Shown: positions 26,993-35,710 of the stretch, piece after piece
Position numbering within the stretch: position 1 is the stretch's first letter
Layout of the letters: every line of letters begins with the position of its first letter
Source of the DNA: JBCCCJ01 sp039029315
Lineage (GTDB): Bacteria > Bacteroidota > Bacteroidia > J057
Length of the DNA: 64,000 nt
Direction: 5' to 3'
Assembly (NCBI GenBank): GCA_039029315.1
Contig: JBCCGK010000015.1
Location: 90,142-154,141 of the forward strand
Made by a program: the position numbers and the translations under genes
Notes under the pieces: model-generated
Told to the model about the DNA's origin: nothing
Databases searched by the model: none
The model's input: only the letters and a program-made list of their open reading frames with translations

Positions 26993-27871
26993 ATGAGCAT
27001 ACTAGTCAACAAAGACTCAAAAATTCTCGTTCAGGGATTTACTGGAAAAGAAGGTTCCTTCCATGCGCAGCAGATGATCGACTACGGCACACAGGTTGTC
27101 GGAGGCGTCACCCCCAACAAAGGTGGGCAGGAACATCTCGGGCGACCTGTCTTCAATACTGTCAGTGAAGCCGTGAAAGTTACTGGAGCAAGCGTTTCAA
27201 TCATATTTGTCCCACCCGCTTACGCTGCTGACGCGATCATGGAAGCCGCAGACGCTGGTGTGGAATTGATTGTAACCATTACAGAAGGAATTCCTGTGAA
27301 GGATATGATTTATGCCAAGCAGTACATTGATGATCGCGGTGTACGCATGATTGGCCCCAACTGTCCAGGGATTATCACACCGGGAGAATGCAAGCTGGGC
27401 ATCATGCCAGGCTTCATTCACAATCCTGGTACCATTGGGATTCTTAGTCGCTCAGGAACTCTCACCTACGAGGCTGTGGATCAGGTAAGCAAACAGAATC
27501 TGGGACAATCTACTTGTGTAGGAATTGGGGGTGATCCGATCATTGGATCTCCTCATATTGATATTGTCAAGCTCTTCAATGATGATCCTGATACAGAGGG
27601 GATTGTCATGATCGGAGAGATTGGCGGGTCAAATGAAGAAATCGCTGCAGAATGGATTCGGGACAATGTGAAAAAACCTGTTGTCGGCTTTATCGCTGGA
27701 CAGACAGCGCCTCCCGGACGTAGAATGGGGCATGCTGGGGCCATTGTCTCAGGTGGTAAAGGAACTGCCCGGGGCAAAATGGATGTGATGGAAGCCTGCG
27801 GAATTCACGTAGTAGAAACCCCCGCTGACATCGGAATCACCATGGCCAAGGCACTTGCCCAACTGGCCTAA
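26993..27871 (+). CDS. sucD: Succinyl-CoA synthetase (ADP/GDP-forming), alpha subunit
   Basis: 292 residues, family length. In the TCA cycle it forms succinate and a nucleoside triphosphate from succinyl-CoA; the alpha subunit binds CoA and carries the phosphohistidine. The N-terminal CoA-binding motif is VQGFTGKEGSFHAQQM, GPNCPG(II) is near 121, and the active histidine is His247 in MGHAGAIVSGGKGTA. No sucC lies next to it in this window, so the beta subunit must be elsewhere. A strong hairpin follows 34 bases after the stop. Confidence 0.96.
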   Translation: MSILVNKDSKILVQGFTGKEGSFHAQQMIDYGTQVVGGVTPNKGGQEHLGRPVFNTVSEAVKVTGASVSIIFVPPAYAADAIMEAADAGVELIVTITEGIPVKDMIYAKQYIDDRGVRMIGPNCPGIITPGECKLGIMPGFIHNPGTIGILSRSGTLTYEAVDQVSKQNLGQSTCVGIGGDPIIGSPHIDIVKLFNDDPDTEGIVMIGEIGGSNEEIAAEWIRDNVKKPVVGFIAGQTAPPGRRMGHAGAIVSGGKGTARGKMDVMEACGIHVVETPADIGITMAKALAQLA

Positions 27872-27904
27872 GACCACAACAGTCTCTAAGAAAAAAAGTA
27901 TACA

Positions 27905-27939
27905 GTAAGACCAGCCGCATCCAATGCAGCTGGTCTTAC
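27905..27939. terminator. Hairpin terminator between sucD and phoH
   Basis: A perfect 11-base inverted repeat, GTAAGACCAGC at 27905-27915 and its complement at 27929-27939; the loop can pair further (GCAT with ATGC). It lies between two convergent genes and can end transcripts from both sides. No long T-run follows. Confidence 0.65.
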
Positions 27940-28011
27940 CTATTGAAGATCTTACATGATCAACACTACTTCCTGCTGGCTAATCGTCAATCATTTTGGC
28001 GCCTTTTCCTT

Positions 28012-28977
28012 CTAGCGTCTTTTGTGCTCCTCTGCCTTTTCATATGCAGAGAGGATGTGTTTGACCAGTTTGTGGCGAACTACATCTGAGGCGTGAAGTC
28101 GAATGAATGCAATACCTTTGATGCCTTGAAGGATTTTCATACACTGAACAAGCCCACTTCTCTGACGAGAGGGGAGGTCAATTTGTGAATCATCGCCGGT
28201 AATGACCATTTGTGCATGCTCTCCCATCCGTGTCAAAAACATCTTCAGTTGCATCTCCGTAGCATTCTGTGCCTCATCCATGATGACAAATGCTTTGTTC
28301 AGGGTTCTTCCCCGCATATAAGCAAGAGGCACGATCTCAATGATGTTGTTGTCGAGATAGTATTTCAGCTTTTCTGTATGGATCATATCCCCTAGCGCAT
28401 CATACAGGGGCCGCAGATAGGGATCTACCTTGTCTTTGAGATCTCCTGGAAGAAATCCGAGACTCTCTCCTGCGTCCACAGCAGGGCGACAAAGGATGAT
28501 CTTTTTGACTCTTTTTTCTTTTAGAGCTTTCACAGCCAATGCGACAGCAACATAGGTCTTTCCTGTTCCGGCGGGCCCGACAGCAAAAACGACATCGTTT
28601 TTCTCATGTGCTGCGACTATCTGACGTTGGCCTCTGTTTTTGGGTTTGATGATGGTTCCACCGCCGCCATGAACAAGAACTGTGTCTGCGGGAACCATTG
28701 GCAAGGAATCCGAGGGAAGGTGGGCTTCAGGAAGAATGATCTCATGAAACCTGTTTTCAGATACCCGACCTTTTCGTTTGATCTCCTCAAATAGAGCTCC
28801 CAGAATGGATTTGAGTTTTTCGATTTTTTCTTCTTGCCCCTTTACCTTCAATTCATCCCCTCTGGCAACAAACTTTACCTCTGGGAAGCCATCTTCAATC
28901 TGTTGTAGGCGGAGGTTATTGACGCCATATACTTCCAGGGGGCTAATATCTTCCAACAAAAACGTGTGTTCAGTCAA
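28012..28977 (-). CDS. PhoH-like ATPase
   Basis: 321 residues if translation starts at a TTG at 28977 (LTEHTFLLEDISPLEVYG), where PhoH proteins of this phylum normally begin; an ATG at 29058 would add 27 residues, mostly hydrophobic, that do not look native. An N-terminal KH-like region precedes the helicase-like core, with Walker A GPAGTGKTYVA, Walker B IMDEAQN and a SQIDLPSRQRSGL motif. PhoH proteins bind RNA or ribosomal assembly factors and hydrolyse ATP; the exact role is unsettled. Convergent with sucD. Confidence 0.85.
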   Translation of the reverse strand: MTEHTFLLEDISPLEVYGVNNLRLQQIEDGFPEVKFVARGDELKVKGQEEKIEKLKSILGALFEEIKRKGRVSENRFHEIILPEAHLPSDSLPMVPADTVLVHGGGGTIIKPKNRGQRQIVAAHEKNDVVFAVGPAGTGKTYVAVALAVKALKEKRVKKIILCRPAVDAGESLGFLPGDLKDKVDPYLRPLYDALGDMIHTEKLKYYLDNNIIEIVPLAYMRGRTLNKAFVIMDEAQNATEMQLKMFLTRMGEHAQMVITGDDSQIDLPSRQRSGLVQCMKILQGIKGIAFIRLHASDVVRHKLVKHILSAYEKAEEHKRR

Positions 28978-29277
28978 TCTGGTATGGTTTAATGAAATGA
29001 TGAATAAAATGAACAGGAATGATCTCCCTAAAAGTACACAAATTTGCATTTGATACACAAATAAGGATATCAGGAGAAAGAGAAAAGATAGAAAAAGAGG
29101 GGATGCTTGCTATACGAGACTTTGGAAGGAAGGTTCTTGTCCGGCATAGAAGTTATATTCCAGCCAGTATCTACTCCAAAAGATGAACTTTTTCTACATC
29201 TATTGCATTAATATGCGAGAACTTGTAATATGTGTCCCGGAGAGAAAGGAGTCTTCAGAGTAGAACCGAATTGTCCT

Positions 29278-30057
29278 ATGCCCATTATTACGCTGACATC
29301 AGATCTGGGAGACAGCAGCCATTATCCAGCCATCCTTAAAGGAATCATCCTTTCCCTATATCCATCTGCCACCCTGGTAGATGTTACACACAATATTCCC
29401 AATTTTGATCTCTTGCAAGCCGCTTATGTGGTTCAGCATACCTATGGAGCCTTCCCCCCTGGAACCATTCATATTGTCGCCATCGATCCAGAACATGGTG
29501 ACCTCTCTACTGGCATTGTGATGGCATTCCAGGAGCAATATTTCATTGCTCCCAACAACGGTGTCCTGAGTTTGATTTGCGATGGAGCGATAAAAGAAGC
29601 GGTTGAAATTCAACATGAAGGGCTGCTGAAAGCCGAATATCCCACCTCATTTCGAGCTGCCAGAACCTTCGCGCCGACAGCTGCTTTTTTGGCCAGTGGA
29701 GGCACGATGGAAGAGATAGGAGAGCAGATCTCGATGATGGATCTGAGATGGGGAGAACCCAGCTACAATGGCAATTGTCTACGAGGAAAAATCATCCATA
29801 TCGACAAATTTGGCAATGCAATCACCAATATTCGCAAAACAGGATTTTTGGAGTTGAAGCAAAATCGCAGGTTCGAGATATTCATCCGTAATGTCAGATT
29901 GAAGCGCATCGTCAACACGTATTCTGATGTTGCAAAGGCAGATGCCCTGGCGATATTTGGTGAGAGTCAAAATCTGGAAATAGCCATGCGTGAAGCCTCT
30001 GCTGCAGAGTTATTGGGGTTGAAAATCCACGACATGATCACCATTGAGTTCAACTAG
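29278..30057 (+). CDS. S-adenosyl-L-methionine hydrolase (adenosine-forming), DUF62 family
   Basis: 259 residues from the ATG at 29278 (MPIITLTSDLGDSSHYPAILKG), which matches the start of the SAM hydroxide adenosyltransferase/fluorinase family. Typical elements follow: VDVTHNIPNFDLLQAAYVV, FIAPNNGVLS, FRAARTFAPTAAFLASG and HIDKFGNAITNI. Members of non-halogenating bacteria split SAM to adenosine and methionine with water. Fluorinases and chlorinases have a longer loop not evident here. An upstream ATG in frame at 29230 exists but lacks family support. Confidence 0.85.
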   Translation: MPIITLTSDLGDSSHYPAILKGIILSLYPSATLVDVTHNIPNFDLLQAAYVVQHTYGAFPPGTIHIVAIDPEHGDLSTGIVMAFQEQYFIAPNNGVLSLICDGAIKEAVEIQHEGLLKAEYPTSFRAARTFAPTAAFLASGGTMEEIGEQISMMDLRWGEPSYNGNCLRGKIIHIDKFGNAITNIRKTGFLELKQNRRFEIFIRNVRLKRIVNTYSDVAKADALAIFGESQNLEIAMREASAAELLGLKIHDMITIEFN

Positions 30058-30222
30058 AGAGCCAGGAATAGGATCCGCTAGACAATCAAGAGGGAATGTC
30101 AAGGAGAGCGAATCTCCCGCTGTCGAATCCCCTCCTGCCTGCCTTCTGCACCTCAAGCTATAGGCCTTTAAGCGTTATCCTTCAGCGGTCTCTTATCTAC
30201 TTTTCACTTTCTTGGCTCATTA

Positions 30223-30254
30223 TTTGGTGTAGTTCGATAAAAATTTTAATTTTG
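30223..30254 (+). promoter_or_regulatory. Promoter of rplS
   Basis: TTTG at 30223-30226, a 20-base spacer, then TAATTTTG at 30247-30254, an exact match to the Bacteroidota sigma pattern TTG-N19-21-TAnnTTTG. It lies 26 bases before the rplS ATG at 30281, so the leader would be about 20 bases. Confidence 0.7.
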
Positions 30255-30280
30255 CCCTCCGTCTACAAAATTCAGACCCC

Positions 30281-30634
30281 ATGGAAGAGTTAATCAAGCT
30301 AATTCAAGCTGAGTATACCCAAGAAGAAGTTCCCGATTTCAAAGCAGGGGATACCTTGAATGTTCACGTTCGTATTCGGGAGGGTGACAAGGAGAGAGTC
30401 CAGCAATATAAAGGTGTGTGTATTCAGCGAAGAGGAGAAGGGGGCACCGAGACCTTCACCGTTCGAAAAATCTCTAGCGGGATAGGAGTAGAAAGGATTT
30501 TTCCGCTGCATTCCCCTAGTGTTGACAAGATTGAAGTCTTGCGTCGCGGAAGAGTTAGACGTGCGCGCCTGTTTTATTTAAGAGATAAAATTGGTAAGCA
30601 GGCAAGAATCAAGGAGCTTAAGAGGAAGAAATAA
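30281..30634 (+). CDS. rplS: Ribosomal protein L19
   Basis: 117 residues, family length. Typical L19 blocks: FKAGDTLNVHVRIREGDKERVQ, VCIQRRGEGGTETFTVRKIS, GVGVERIFPLHSP with I for V, and RRGRVRRARLFYLRD. It lies at the 30S-50S interface of the ribosome. It stands alone here, without trmD or rimM, and has its own promoter about 30 bases upstream. Confidence 0.97.
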   Translation: MEELIKLIQAEYTQEEVPDFKAGDTLNVHVRIREGDKERVQQYKGVCIQRRGEGGTETFTVRKISSGIGVERIFPLHSPSVDKIEVLRRGRVRRARLFYLRDKIGKQARIKELKRKK

Positions 30635-30707
30635 GATCTTCTTTTTCTGATGCAAGCAAAGCTCACTAAGATTTTTGTCAAAAACGACTTTTTTTCCCTT
30701 TCGCAGG

Positions 30708-30737
30708 TTGCTTTGTCAAATTTATTTTTTACCTTTG
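30708..30737 (+). promoter_or_regulatory. Strong promoter of the tRNA-tuf transcription unit
   Basis: TTG at 30708-30710, a 19-base spacer, then TACCTTTG at 30730-30737, a full match to the Bacteroidota promoter pattern. Transcription should begin near 30744, about 45 bases before tRNA-Thr. The four tRNAs and probably tuf are read from it. Confidence 0.75.
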
Positions 30738-30787
30738 CAAAGCTTTTTTAGAGGGGTAGGTTAGTGGCCGAAATACTACCTTTTATT

Positions 30788-30861
30788 GCCGGTGTAGCTC
30801 AGTTGGCCAGAGCAGCTGATTTGTAATCAGCGGGTCGGCGGTTCGAATCCGTCCACCGGCT
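30788..30861 (+). tRNA. tRNA-Thr(TGT)
   Basis: 74 bases with a complete cloverleaf: acceptor GCCGGTG/CACCGGC, D-arm with AGTTGG, anticodon stem GCTGA/TCAGC around loop TTTGTAA (anticodon TGT) and T-loop TTCGAAT. The genome sequence continues with CCA (30862-30864). First of the four tRNAs before tuf. Confidence 0.95.
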
Positions 30862-30868
30862 CCAGTTT

Positions 30869-30950
30869 GGGGAGATACCGAAGCGGTCAAACGGGGCAGA
30901 CTGTAAATCTGTTGGCTCAGCCTTCGTAGGTTCGAATCCTGCTCTCCCCA
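30869..30950 (+). tRNA. tRNA-Tyr(GTA)
   Basis: 82 bases with a long variable arm, as expected for bacterial tRNA-Tyr. Acceptor GGGGAGA/TCTCCCC, anticodon loop CTGTAAA (anticodon GTA), T-loop TTCGAAT. It starts 7 bases after tRNA-Thr, so both come from one precursor. Confidence 0.95.
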
Positions 30951-31028
30951 CAAAGTTATGACTGAATAAGTCTTCGTTCTTTCTACATATCATCTCGAAT
31001 GTAAAGAGATAATGTACCAACACAAAAA

Positions 31029-31101
31029 GCGGGAGTAGCTCAGTTGGTAGAGCATCAGCCTTCCAAGCTGAGGGTCGCGGGTTCGAATCTCGTCTCCCGC
31101 T
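31029..31101 (+). tRNA. tRNA-Gly(TCC)
   Basis: 73 bases. Acceptor GCGGGAG/CTCCCGC, anticodon stem TCAGC/GCTGA around loop CTTCCAA (anticodon TCC), T-loop TTCGAAT. Third tRNA of the set. Confidence 0.95.
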
Positions 31102-31113
31102 CTTTTTTCTCTT

Positions 31114-31186
<73 letters not shown>

Positions 31187-31239
31187 CATTCTATTTTTTA
31201 TCACTCGAAAACAAAATTTGAACCTCATATCGTATCACG

Positions 31240-32427
31240 ATGGCAAAGGAAACTTTCGTACGTAACAAACCCCACGTGAATATTGGAACCATTGGTCACG
31301 TGGATCATGGCAAAACCACGCTCACTGCTGCAATTACGTCTGTATTGGCGAAGGCAGGATTGTCAGAAGTAAAGGACTTCTCTGCGATTGATAATGCCCC
31401 TGAAGAAAAGGAACGTGGGATTACAATCAACACTGCACACGTTGAATACGAAACGGAAAATCGCCACTATGCACACGTTGATTGTCCTGGTCACGCCGAC
31501 TATGTAAAAAACATGGTTACTGGTGCAGCACAGATGGACGGTGCCATTTTGGTCGTTGCTGCAACTGACGGACCTATGCCACAGACACGTGAGCACATCC
31601 TGCTTGCACGTCAGGTTGGGGTTCCTTCCTTGGTTGTGTTTATGAACAAGGTAGACTTGGTTGATGACGAGGAATTGTTGGAACTTGTTGAGCTGGAAGT
31701 GCGAGAACTTCTCAGTGTATATGATTTTCCTGGTGATGATACGCCAGTTATTCAGGGGTCGGCTTTGGGTGGATTGGATGGTGTAGCTGAGTGGGAAGGG
31801 AAAATCGTTGAGCTGATGCAAAATGTGGATGAATGGATTCCAACTCCTGAGCGTGATATCGACAAGGACTTCCTGATGCCTGTGGAAGATGTCTTTACAA
31901 TTACAGGTCGTGGAACAGTTGCTACAGGAAGAATCGAGCGTGGTGTCATTAACTCTGGTGACCCTGTAGATATTCTTGGAATGGGCGCAGAGAACCTCAA
32001 GTCTGTTGTTACTGGTGTTGAGATGTTCCGGAAGATTTTGGATCGTGGAGAAGCTGGTGATAATGTAGGACTGCTGCTTCGTGGAATTGACAAGAAAGAA
32101 ATTCGACGAGGAATGGTAATTGTTAAGCCTGGTTCTGTTACGCCTCACCACTTGTTTGAAGCGGAAGTATATGTACTGAGCAAAGAAGAGGGAGGGCGAC
32201 ACACCCCATTCTTCTCTAACTACCGTCCTCAGTTCTATCTTCGAACCACTGATGTTACTGGTGTGATTACCCTTCCTGAAGGAATCGACATGGTGATGCC
32301 AGGAGATAATGTTACAGTTAATGTAGAGCTGATCAACCAGGTAGCGATGGAAAAAGGACTTCGTTTCGCGATTCGTGAAGGAGGTCGTACCATTGGTGCT
32401 GGTCAGGTTACAAAAATCATAGAATAA
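31240..32427 (+). CDS. tuf: Elongation factor Tu
   Basis: 395 residues. GTPase that delivers aminoacyl-tRNA to the ribosome. G1 GHVDHGKT is at 19-26, switch I holds EERGITINTAHVEYE, G3 is DCPGHADY, G4 NKVD and G5 SALGG. Domains II and III follow in full (GRGTVATGRIERG, FRKILDRGEAGDNVGLLLRG, QFYLRTTDVTG). The gene lies between tRNA-Thr and tRNA-Trp and ends in a strong intrinsic terminator. I see no other tuf in the window. Confidence 0.98.
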   Translation: MAKETFVRNKPHVNIGTIGHVDHGKTTLTAAITSVLAKAGLSEVKDFSAIDNAPEEKERGITINTAHVEYETENRHYAHVDCPGHADYVKNMVTGAAQMDGAILVVAATDGPMPQTREHILLARQVGVPSLVVFMNKVDLVDDEELLELVELEVRELLSVYDFPGDDTPVIQGSALGGLDGVAEWEGKIVELMQNVDEWIPTPERDIDKDFLMPVEDVFTITGRGTVATGRIERGVINSGDPVDILGMGAENLKSVVTGVEMFRKILDRGEAGDNVGLLLRGIDKKEIRRGMVIVKPGSVTPHHLFEAEVYVLSKEEGGRHTPFFSNYRPQFYLRTTDVTGVITLPEGIDMVMPGDNVTVNVELINQVAMEKGLRFAIREGGRTIGAGQVTKIIE

Positions 32428-32430
32428 TTT

Positions 32431-32473
32431 GGGAATATCGGGTTCCTTTTTTGGAACCCGACTCCCCTTTTTT
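32431..32473 (+). terminator. Intrinsic terminator after tuf
   Basis: Stem TCGGGTTCC (32438-32446) with GGAACCCGA (32453-32461), closed by a T6 loop and extended outside by GGGA/TCCC, then T6 at 32468-32473. It starts a few bases after the tuf stop and separates tuf from the tRNA-Trp-secE unit. Confidence 0.85.
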
Positions 32474-32508
32474 ATAGGCCGACTCTACGATAAGTGTCGA
32501 GCAGGTTT

Positions 32509-32581
32509 ACGGGCGTAGCTCAACTGGTAGAGCGACGGTCTCCAAAACCGTAGGCTGAGGGTTCGAGTCCTTCCGCCCGTG
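32509..32581 (+). tRNA. tRNA-Trp(CCA)
   Basis: 73 bases. Acceptor ACGGGCG/CGCCCGT, anticodon stem ACGGT/ACCGT around loop CTCCAAA (anticodon CCA), T-loop TTCGAGT, discriminator G. It lies 16 bases before secE, a position conserved in many bacteria. Confidence 0.95.
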
Positions 32582-32597
32582 CATATAAAGCAGAGCA

Positions 32598-32795
32598 ATG
32601 GAAAAGATAAGGGACCTGTTTAAAGAGTATTTAGACGAACTTTTGTACAAAGTTCAATGGCCTACCTTGGAGGAACTCCAAAGTAGTACGGTCACAGTAT
32701 TGATTGCTTCCATCCTGATTGCCCTCGCAATCGCAGCGATGGATTTTGTATTCAATACAGGAATGGGAACCTTGTATGACTTATTCCATTCCTAG
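32598..32795 (+). CDS. secE: Preprotein translocase subunit SecE
   Basis: 65 residues with a single transmembrane helix (about 35-57, TVTVLIASILIALAIAAMDFVF). The amphipathic segment before it carries the conserved VQWPTLEEL motif (usual form KVxWPxxxE). It clamps SecY in the inner-membrane Sec channel. It lies directly before nusG, as in most bacteria. Confidence 0.95.
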   Translation: MEKIRDLFKEYLDELLYKVQWPTLEELQSSTVTVLIASILIALAIAAMDFVFNTGMGTLYDLFHS

Positions 32796-32834
32796 TCGTT
32801 TCGTTTTTTTCAATATTTAGGAAAGAGGAGATCG

Positions 32835-33377
32835 ATGGCAAAAGAGTGGTACGTAGTACGAGCAATCAGCGGAAAGGAAAAAAAGGTCAAGCAATACATT
32901 GAAAGTGAGATCGAACGATTGAAACTTCAAGATATGATTGCTCAAGTCCTGATTCCGACCGAGAAGGTGTTCGAAATGCGCAATGGCAAAAAGAAATTGC
33001 GTGAACGGAATTTTCTTCCGGGTTATATTCTCATGGAGTGTGAGAATGTTTCTGAATTAGTGCCAGTTGTACGTGAGGTGCCAAATGTGATTGGCTTCCT
33101 GGCTGAGTCCAAAGGAGGCGTCCCGGTTCCTTTGAGAGAAGCAGAAGTCAACAAAATCCTCGGAAAAGTCGATGAGATGAATGAAAAAGGCGAAATGCCT
33201 GAAGAACCATTCATCAAAGGTGAGCCTGTCAAAGTGATGGCTGGCCCATTTGATGGCTTTACCGGCGTGATTGATGAAATATATGAAGACAAGAAGAAGT
33301 TGAAAGTAGTTGTCAAAATCTTTGGTCGAAATACCCCCATTGAATTGAACTACTTCCAGGTAGAGAAGGAATACTAG
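32835..33377 (+). CDS. nusG: Transcription termination/antitermination factor NusG
   Basis: 180 residues. NGN domain at 1-110 (WYVVRAISGKEKKVKQYIESEI, LPGYILMECE, PNVIGFLAESKGG), then a KOW domain from about 125 (FIKGEPVKVMAGPFDGFTGVIDEI). It binds the RNA polymerase clamp and links it to Rho or the ribosome. Its ATG follows an AGGAGA stretch at about 32826, one of the few clear Shine-Dalgarno-like sites here. Confidence 0.97.
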   Translation: MAKEWYVVRAISGKEKKVKQYIESEIERLKLQDMIAQVLIPTEKVFEMRNGKKKLRERNFLPGYILMECENVSELVPVVREVPNVIGFLAESKGGVPVPLREAEVNKILGKVDEMNEKGEMPEEPFIKGEPVKVMAGPFDGFTGVIDEIYEDKKKLKVVVKIFGRNTPIELNYFQVEKEY

Positions 33378-33489
33378 ACAAGGCTATTTTCGTTTTGATT
33401 GAGTGAATGATTTGATGAATGCCCTGAGGGGAGCTTCCCATTCCACTAAAATCTTTCTTCAATCCATATCATTCAATAAATTCCAATAG

Positions 33490-33936
33490 ATGGCTAAGCA
33501 GATCGAGACCTTCATTAAGCTCCAGGTCAAAGGAGGCCAGGCCAATCCGGCACCTCCCATCGGTCCTGCACTGGGGGCAAAAGGCGTGAATATCATGGAC
33601 TTTTGCAAGCGTTTCAACGCCCAGACGCAGGACAAGCAGGGGCAGGTCTTGCCAGTTGTCATATCTGTGTATAAGGATAAGTCGTTTGACTTTATCATCA
33701 AAACCCCACCTGCTGCTGTCCTCTTGTTGGATGCAGCCAAGCTGAAAAAAGGCTCACCAGAGCCAAACAGAAACAAAGTGGGAAAAGTTACATGGGATGA
33801 TTGTCGGCAAATCGCAGAAACCAAAATGCCTGACTTAAATGCCTTTACCGTCGAATCAGCCATGAGAATGGTTGCAGGTACAGCAAGAAGTATGGGCCTT
33901 GTGGTGGAGGGAACGCCTCCTTGGGAGCAAAACTAA
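33490..33936 (+). CDS. rplK: Ribosomal protein L11
   Basis: 148 residues. IKLQVKGGQANPAPPIGPALGAKGVNIMDFCKRFNAQT is the N-terminal domain with the PxxGxALG-like proline-rich loop; the C-terminal domain has the rRNA-binding KVTWDDCRQIAETKMPDLNA and SMGL. It forms the GTPase-associated centre. First gene of rplKAJL, 112 bases after nusG. Confidence 0.97.
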   Translation: MAKQIETFIKLQVKGGQANPAPPIGPALGAKGVNIMDFCKRFNAQTQDKQGQVLPVVISVYKDKSFDFIIKTPPAAVLLLDAAKLKKGSPEPNRNKVGKVTWDDCRQIAETKMPDLNAFTVESAMRMVAGTARSMGLVVEGTPPWEQN

Positions 33937-33949
33937 GCGTTCATGACCT

Positions 33950-34690
33950 ATGGCTGAAATAGTTAAAAAAAGAAGACCAAAACGCAATCATACCAGCAAG
34001 CCTGGGAAGAAATTCCAAAAGGCTGCTTCTTTACTCGAACCCGAAAAAGCGTACGATGTAGAAGAAGCCTCCAGACTGGTCAAAGATACTTCCTTTGCGA
34101 AGTTCAATGAATCAGTGGAGTTGCATGTGCGCTTGGGAGTAGATCCCCGACAAGCAAACCAAATGGTGCGCGGGGTAGCTACCTTGCCACATGGAACTGG
34201 TAAAGAAGTGCGTGTGTTGGTTCTTACCACGCCTGACAAGGAAGACGCTGCAAAAGAAGCAGGGGCAGATCATGTAGGGCTGGAGGAATACATCGAGAAA
34301 ATCAAGGGGGGATGGACAGAGATCGATGTCGTGGTGTGTTCTCCAGATGTGATGCGTCATGTCGGTAAACTAGGTAGGATCCTAGGACCAAGGGGCCTTA
34401 TGCCAAATCCCAAGAGTGGCACCGTCACTCCTGATGTGGCAAAGGCTGTCAAAGAAGTGAAAGCAGGGAAAATTGATTTTCGTGTCGACAAAAAAGGAAT
34501 CATTCATACCGCTATCGGTAAGGTTTCCTTTACGGCAGAACAAATCAAGGAAAATACAATTGAACTGCTACAGGTTTTGCAAAAACTGAAGCCTGCTGCT
34601 GCCAAAGGTACCTACTTTCAGTCCATTTACATGGCTGCAACGATGGGACCCGGCATCAAAATCGATAAGGCATCTGTTCCAGGTATATAA
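33950..34690 (+). CDS. rplA: Ribosomal protein L1
   Basis: 246 residues, slightly longer than the usual 230 or so because of a basic N-terminal extension (KKRRPKRNHTSKPGKKFQKA). Core motifs: FNESVELHVRLGVDPRQANQMVRGVATLPHGTG and LGRILGPRGLMPNPKSGTVT. It forms the L1 stalk. In many bacteria L1 also represses the rplK-rplA mRNA; I did not locate the operator. Confidence 0.96.
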   Translation: MAEIVKKRRPKRNHTSKPGKKFQKAASLLEPEKAYDVEEASRLVKDTSFAKFNESVELHVRLGVDPRQANQMVRGVATLPHGTGKEVRVLVLTTPDKEDAAKEAGADHVGLEEYIEKIKGGWTEIDVVVCSPDVMRHVGKLGRILGPRGLMPNPKSGTVTPDVAKAVKEVKAGKIDFRVDKKGIIHTAIGKVSFTAEQIKENTIELLQVLQKLKPAAAKGTYFQSIYMAATMGPGIKIDKASVPGI

Positions 34691-34699
34691 GAATCAGCG

Positions 34700-35227
34700 A
34701 TGACTAAAGAAGAAAAAATCCAATTGGTACAGGAGTTGACCGAGACGTTCAGAACGTATCCCAACTTCTATATTACCGATACCGGAGGGATGACAGTTGC
34801 TGAAATGAATGAGCTTCGTCGCAAGTGCTTTGAATCTAGCATTCCCTTGCAGATGATCAAAAATACCCTCATTCGCAAAGCCCTGGAAAATCAGGAACAG
34901 GACTTTTCTGACGTATTCGACGCATTGAAGCAGACATCTTCTGTGTTTTTTGTCGGAGCAGAAAATCCCAGCCTTCCAGCTAAGGTAATCAGCGCCTTCC
35001 GCAAAGATAAGGAAAAACCCATTTTGAAGGCTGCAGTCATCGAGACTTCCGTCTTCATGGGAGATGATCAGCTCAAAGCATTGACTGAGCTGAAATCGAA
35101 AGACGAACTGATTGGAGAAGTCATTGGATTGCTCCAAAGTCCCGCCAAGAATGTCATCGGAGCTCTGCAGTCTGGTGGCCAAAAATTGTCTGGCATTCTC
35201 AAAACACTTGCAGAAAAAGAATCATAA
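34700..35227 (+). CDS. rplJ: Ribosomal protein L10
   Basis: 175 residues. Starts MTKEEKIQLVQELTETF and has the RNA-binding FYITDTGGMTVAEMNELRR and MIKNTLIRKALE segments; the C-terminal helix that anchors L7/L12 dimers ends the protein. It starts 9 bases after rplA. Forms the stalk base with L7/L12. Confidence 0.96.
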   Translation: MTKEEKIQLVQELTETFRTYPNFYITDTGGMTVAEMNELRRKCFESSIPLQMIKNTLIRKALENQEQDFSDVFDALKQTSSVFFVGAENPSLPAKVISAFRKDKEKPILKAAVIETSVFMGDDQLKALTELKSKDELIGEVIGLLQSPAKNVIGALQSGGQKLSGILKTLAEKES

Positions 35228-35259
35228 TCAACTAAGAATCGTTTAATCAGAGTATAATC

Positions 35260-35637
35260 ATGGCAGATCTCAAAGCATTTGCAGAGCAATTGGTCAACTT
35301 GACCGTTAAAGAAGTCAATGAGTTGGCTGACATTCTCAAAACTGAGTATGGCATTGAGCCAGCTGCAGCTGCCGCAGCAGTTGTTGTAGGCCCAGCCGGT
35401 GATGATGCCGCCCCAGTAGAAAAAACAGAATTTGATGTGTGGATCACTGGATTGGGTGAGAAAAAACTCAATGTCGTGAAAGCTGTCAAATCCTTGACAG
35501 GTCTTGGCCTCAAAGAAGCCAAAGCTGTCGTAGACAACTATGCAGACGGAGCAGTGAAAGAAGCTGTTGGTAAAGATGAAGCAGAAGCAATGAAAACTAC
35601 TTTGGAAGAAGCAGGAGCCTCTGTCGAACTCAAATAA
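35260..35637 (+). CDS. rplL: Ribosomal protein L7/L12
   Basis: 125 residues. The N-terminal dimer domain (AEQLVNLTVKEVNELADILKTEYGI) joins an Ala-rich hinge (AAAAAAVVVGPAGDDA). The C-terminal factor-binding domain contains GEKKLNVVKAVKSLTGLGLKEAKAVVD, the contact surface for EF-Tu and EF-G. Two strong hairpins follow before rpoB. Confidence 0.97.
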   Translation: MADLKAFAEQLVNLTVKEVNELADILKTEYGIEPAAAAAAVVVGPAGDDAAPVEKTEFDVWITGLGEKKLNVVKAVKSLTGLGLKEAKAVVDNYADGAVKEAVGKDEAEAMKTTLEEAGASVELK

Positions 35638-35643
35638 GGACAA

Positions 35644-35710
35644 TTGCGGGAAGACTGGGAAGTTTCCCCGCAAGGAAATAGACCTGATTGTATCAAATCA
35701 GGTCTATTTC
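35644..35710 (+). promoter_or_regulatory. Tandem hairpins in the rplL-rpoB spacer (putative attenuator/processing site)
   Basis: Two adjacent stem-loops. The first pairs TTGCGGG (35644-35650) with CCCGCAA (35667-35673). The second is a perfect 15-base stem, GAAATAGACCTGATT (35675-35689) with its complement (35696-35710), and a 6-base loop. Neither ends in a T-run. In Escherichia coli the same spacer holds an attenuator and an RNase III site that set the ratio of ribosomal protein to RNA polymerase; by position and shape, a similar role is inferred here. Confidence 0.6.

Noticed and set aside
28978..29058. 27-residue hydrophobic extension of the PhoH-like protein from an upstream ATG
   Set aside because: PhoH proteins are cytoplasmic and begin near the TTG at 28977; the extension looks like translated promoter DNA, though it cannot be fully excluded.
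31363..32202. Long open frame antisense to tuf
   Set aside because: It is a codon-bias shadow of EF-Tu; residue composition is Cys/His/Asn-rich and matches no family.
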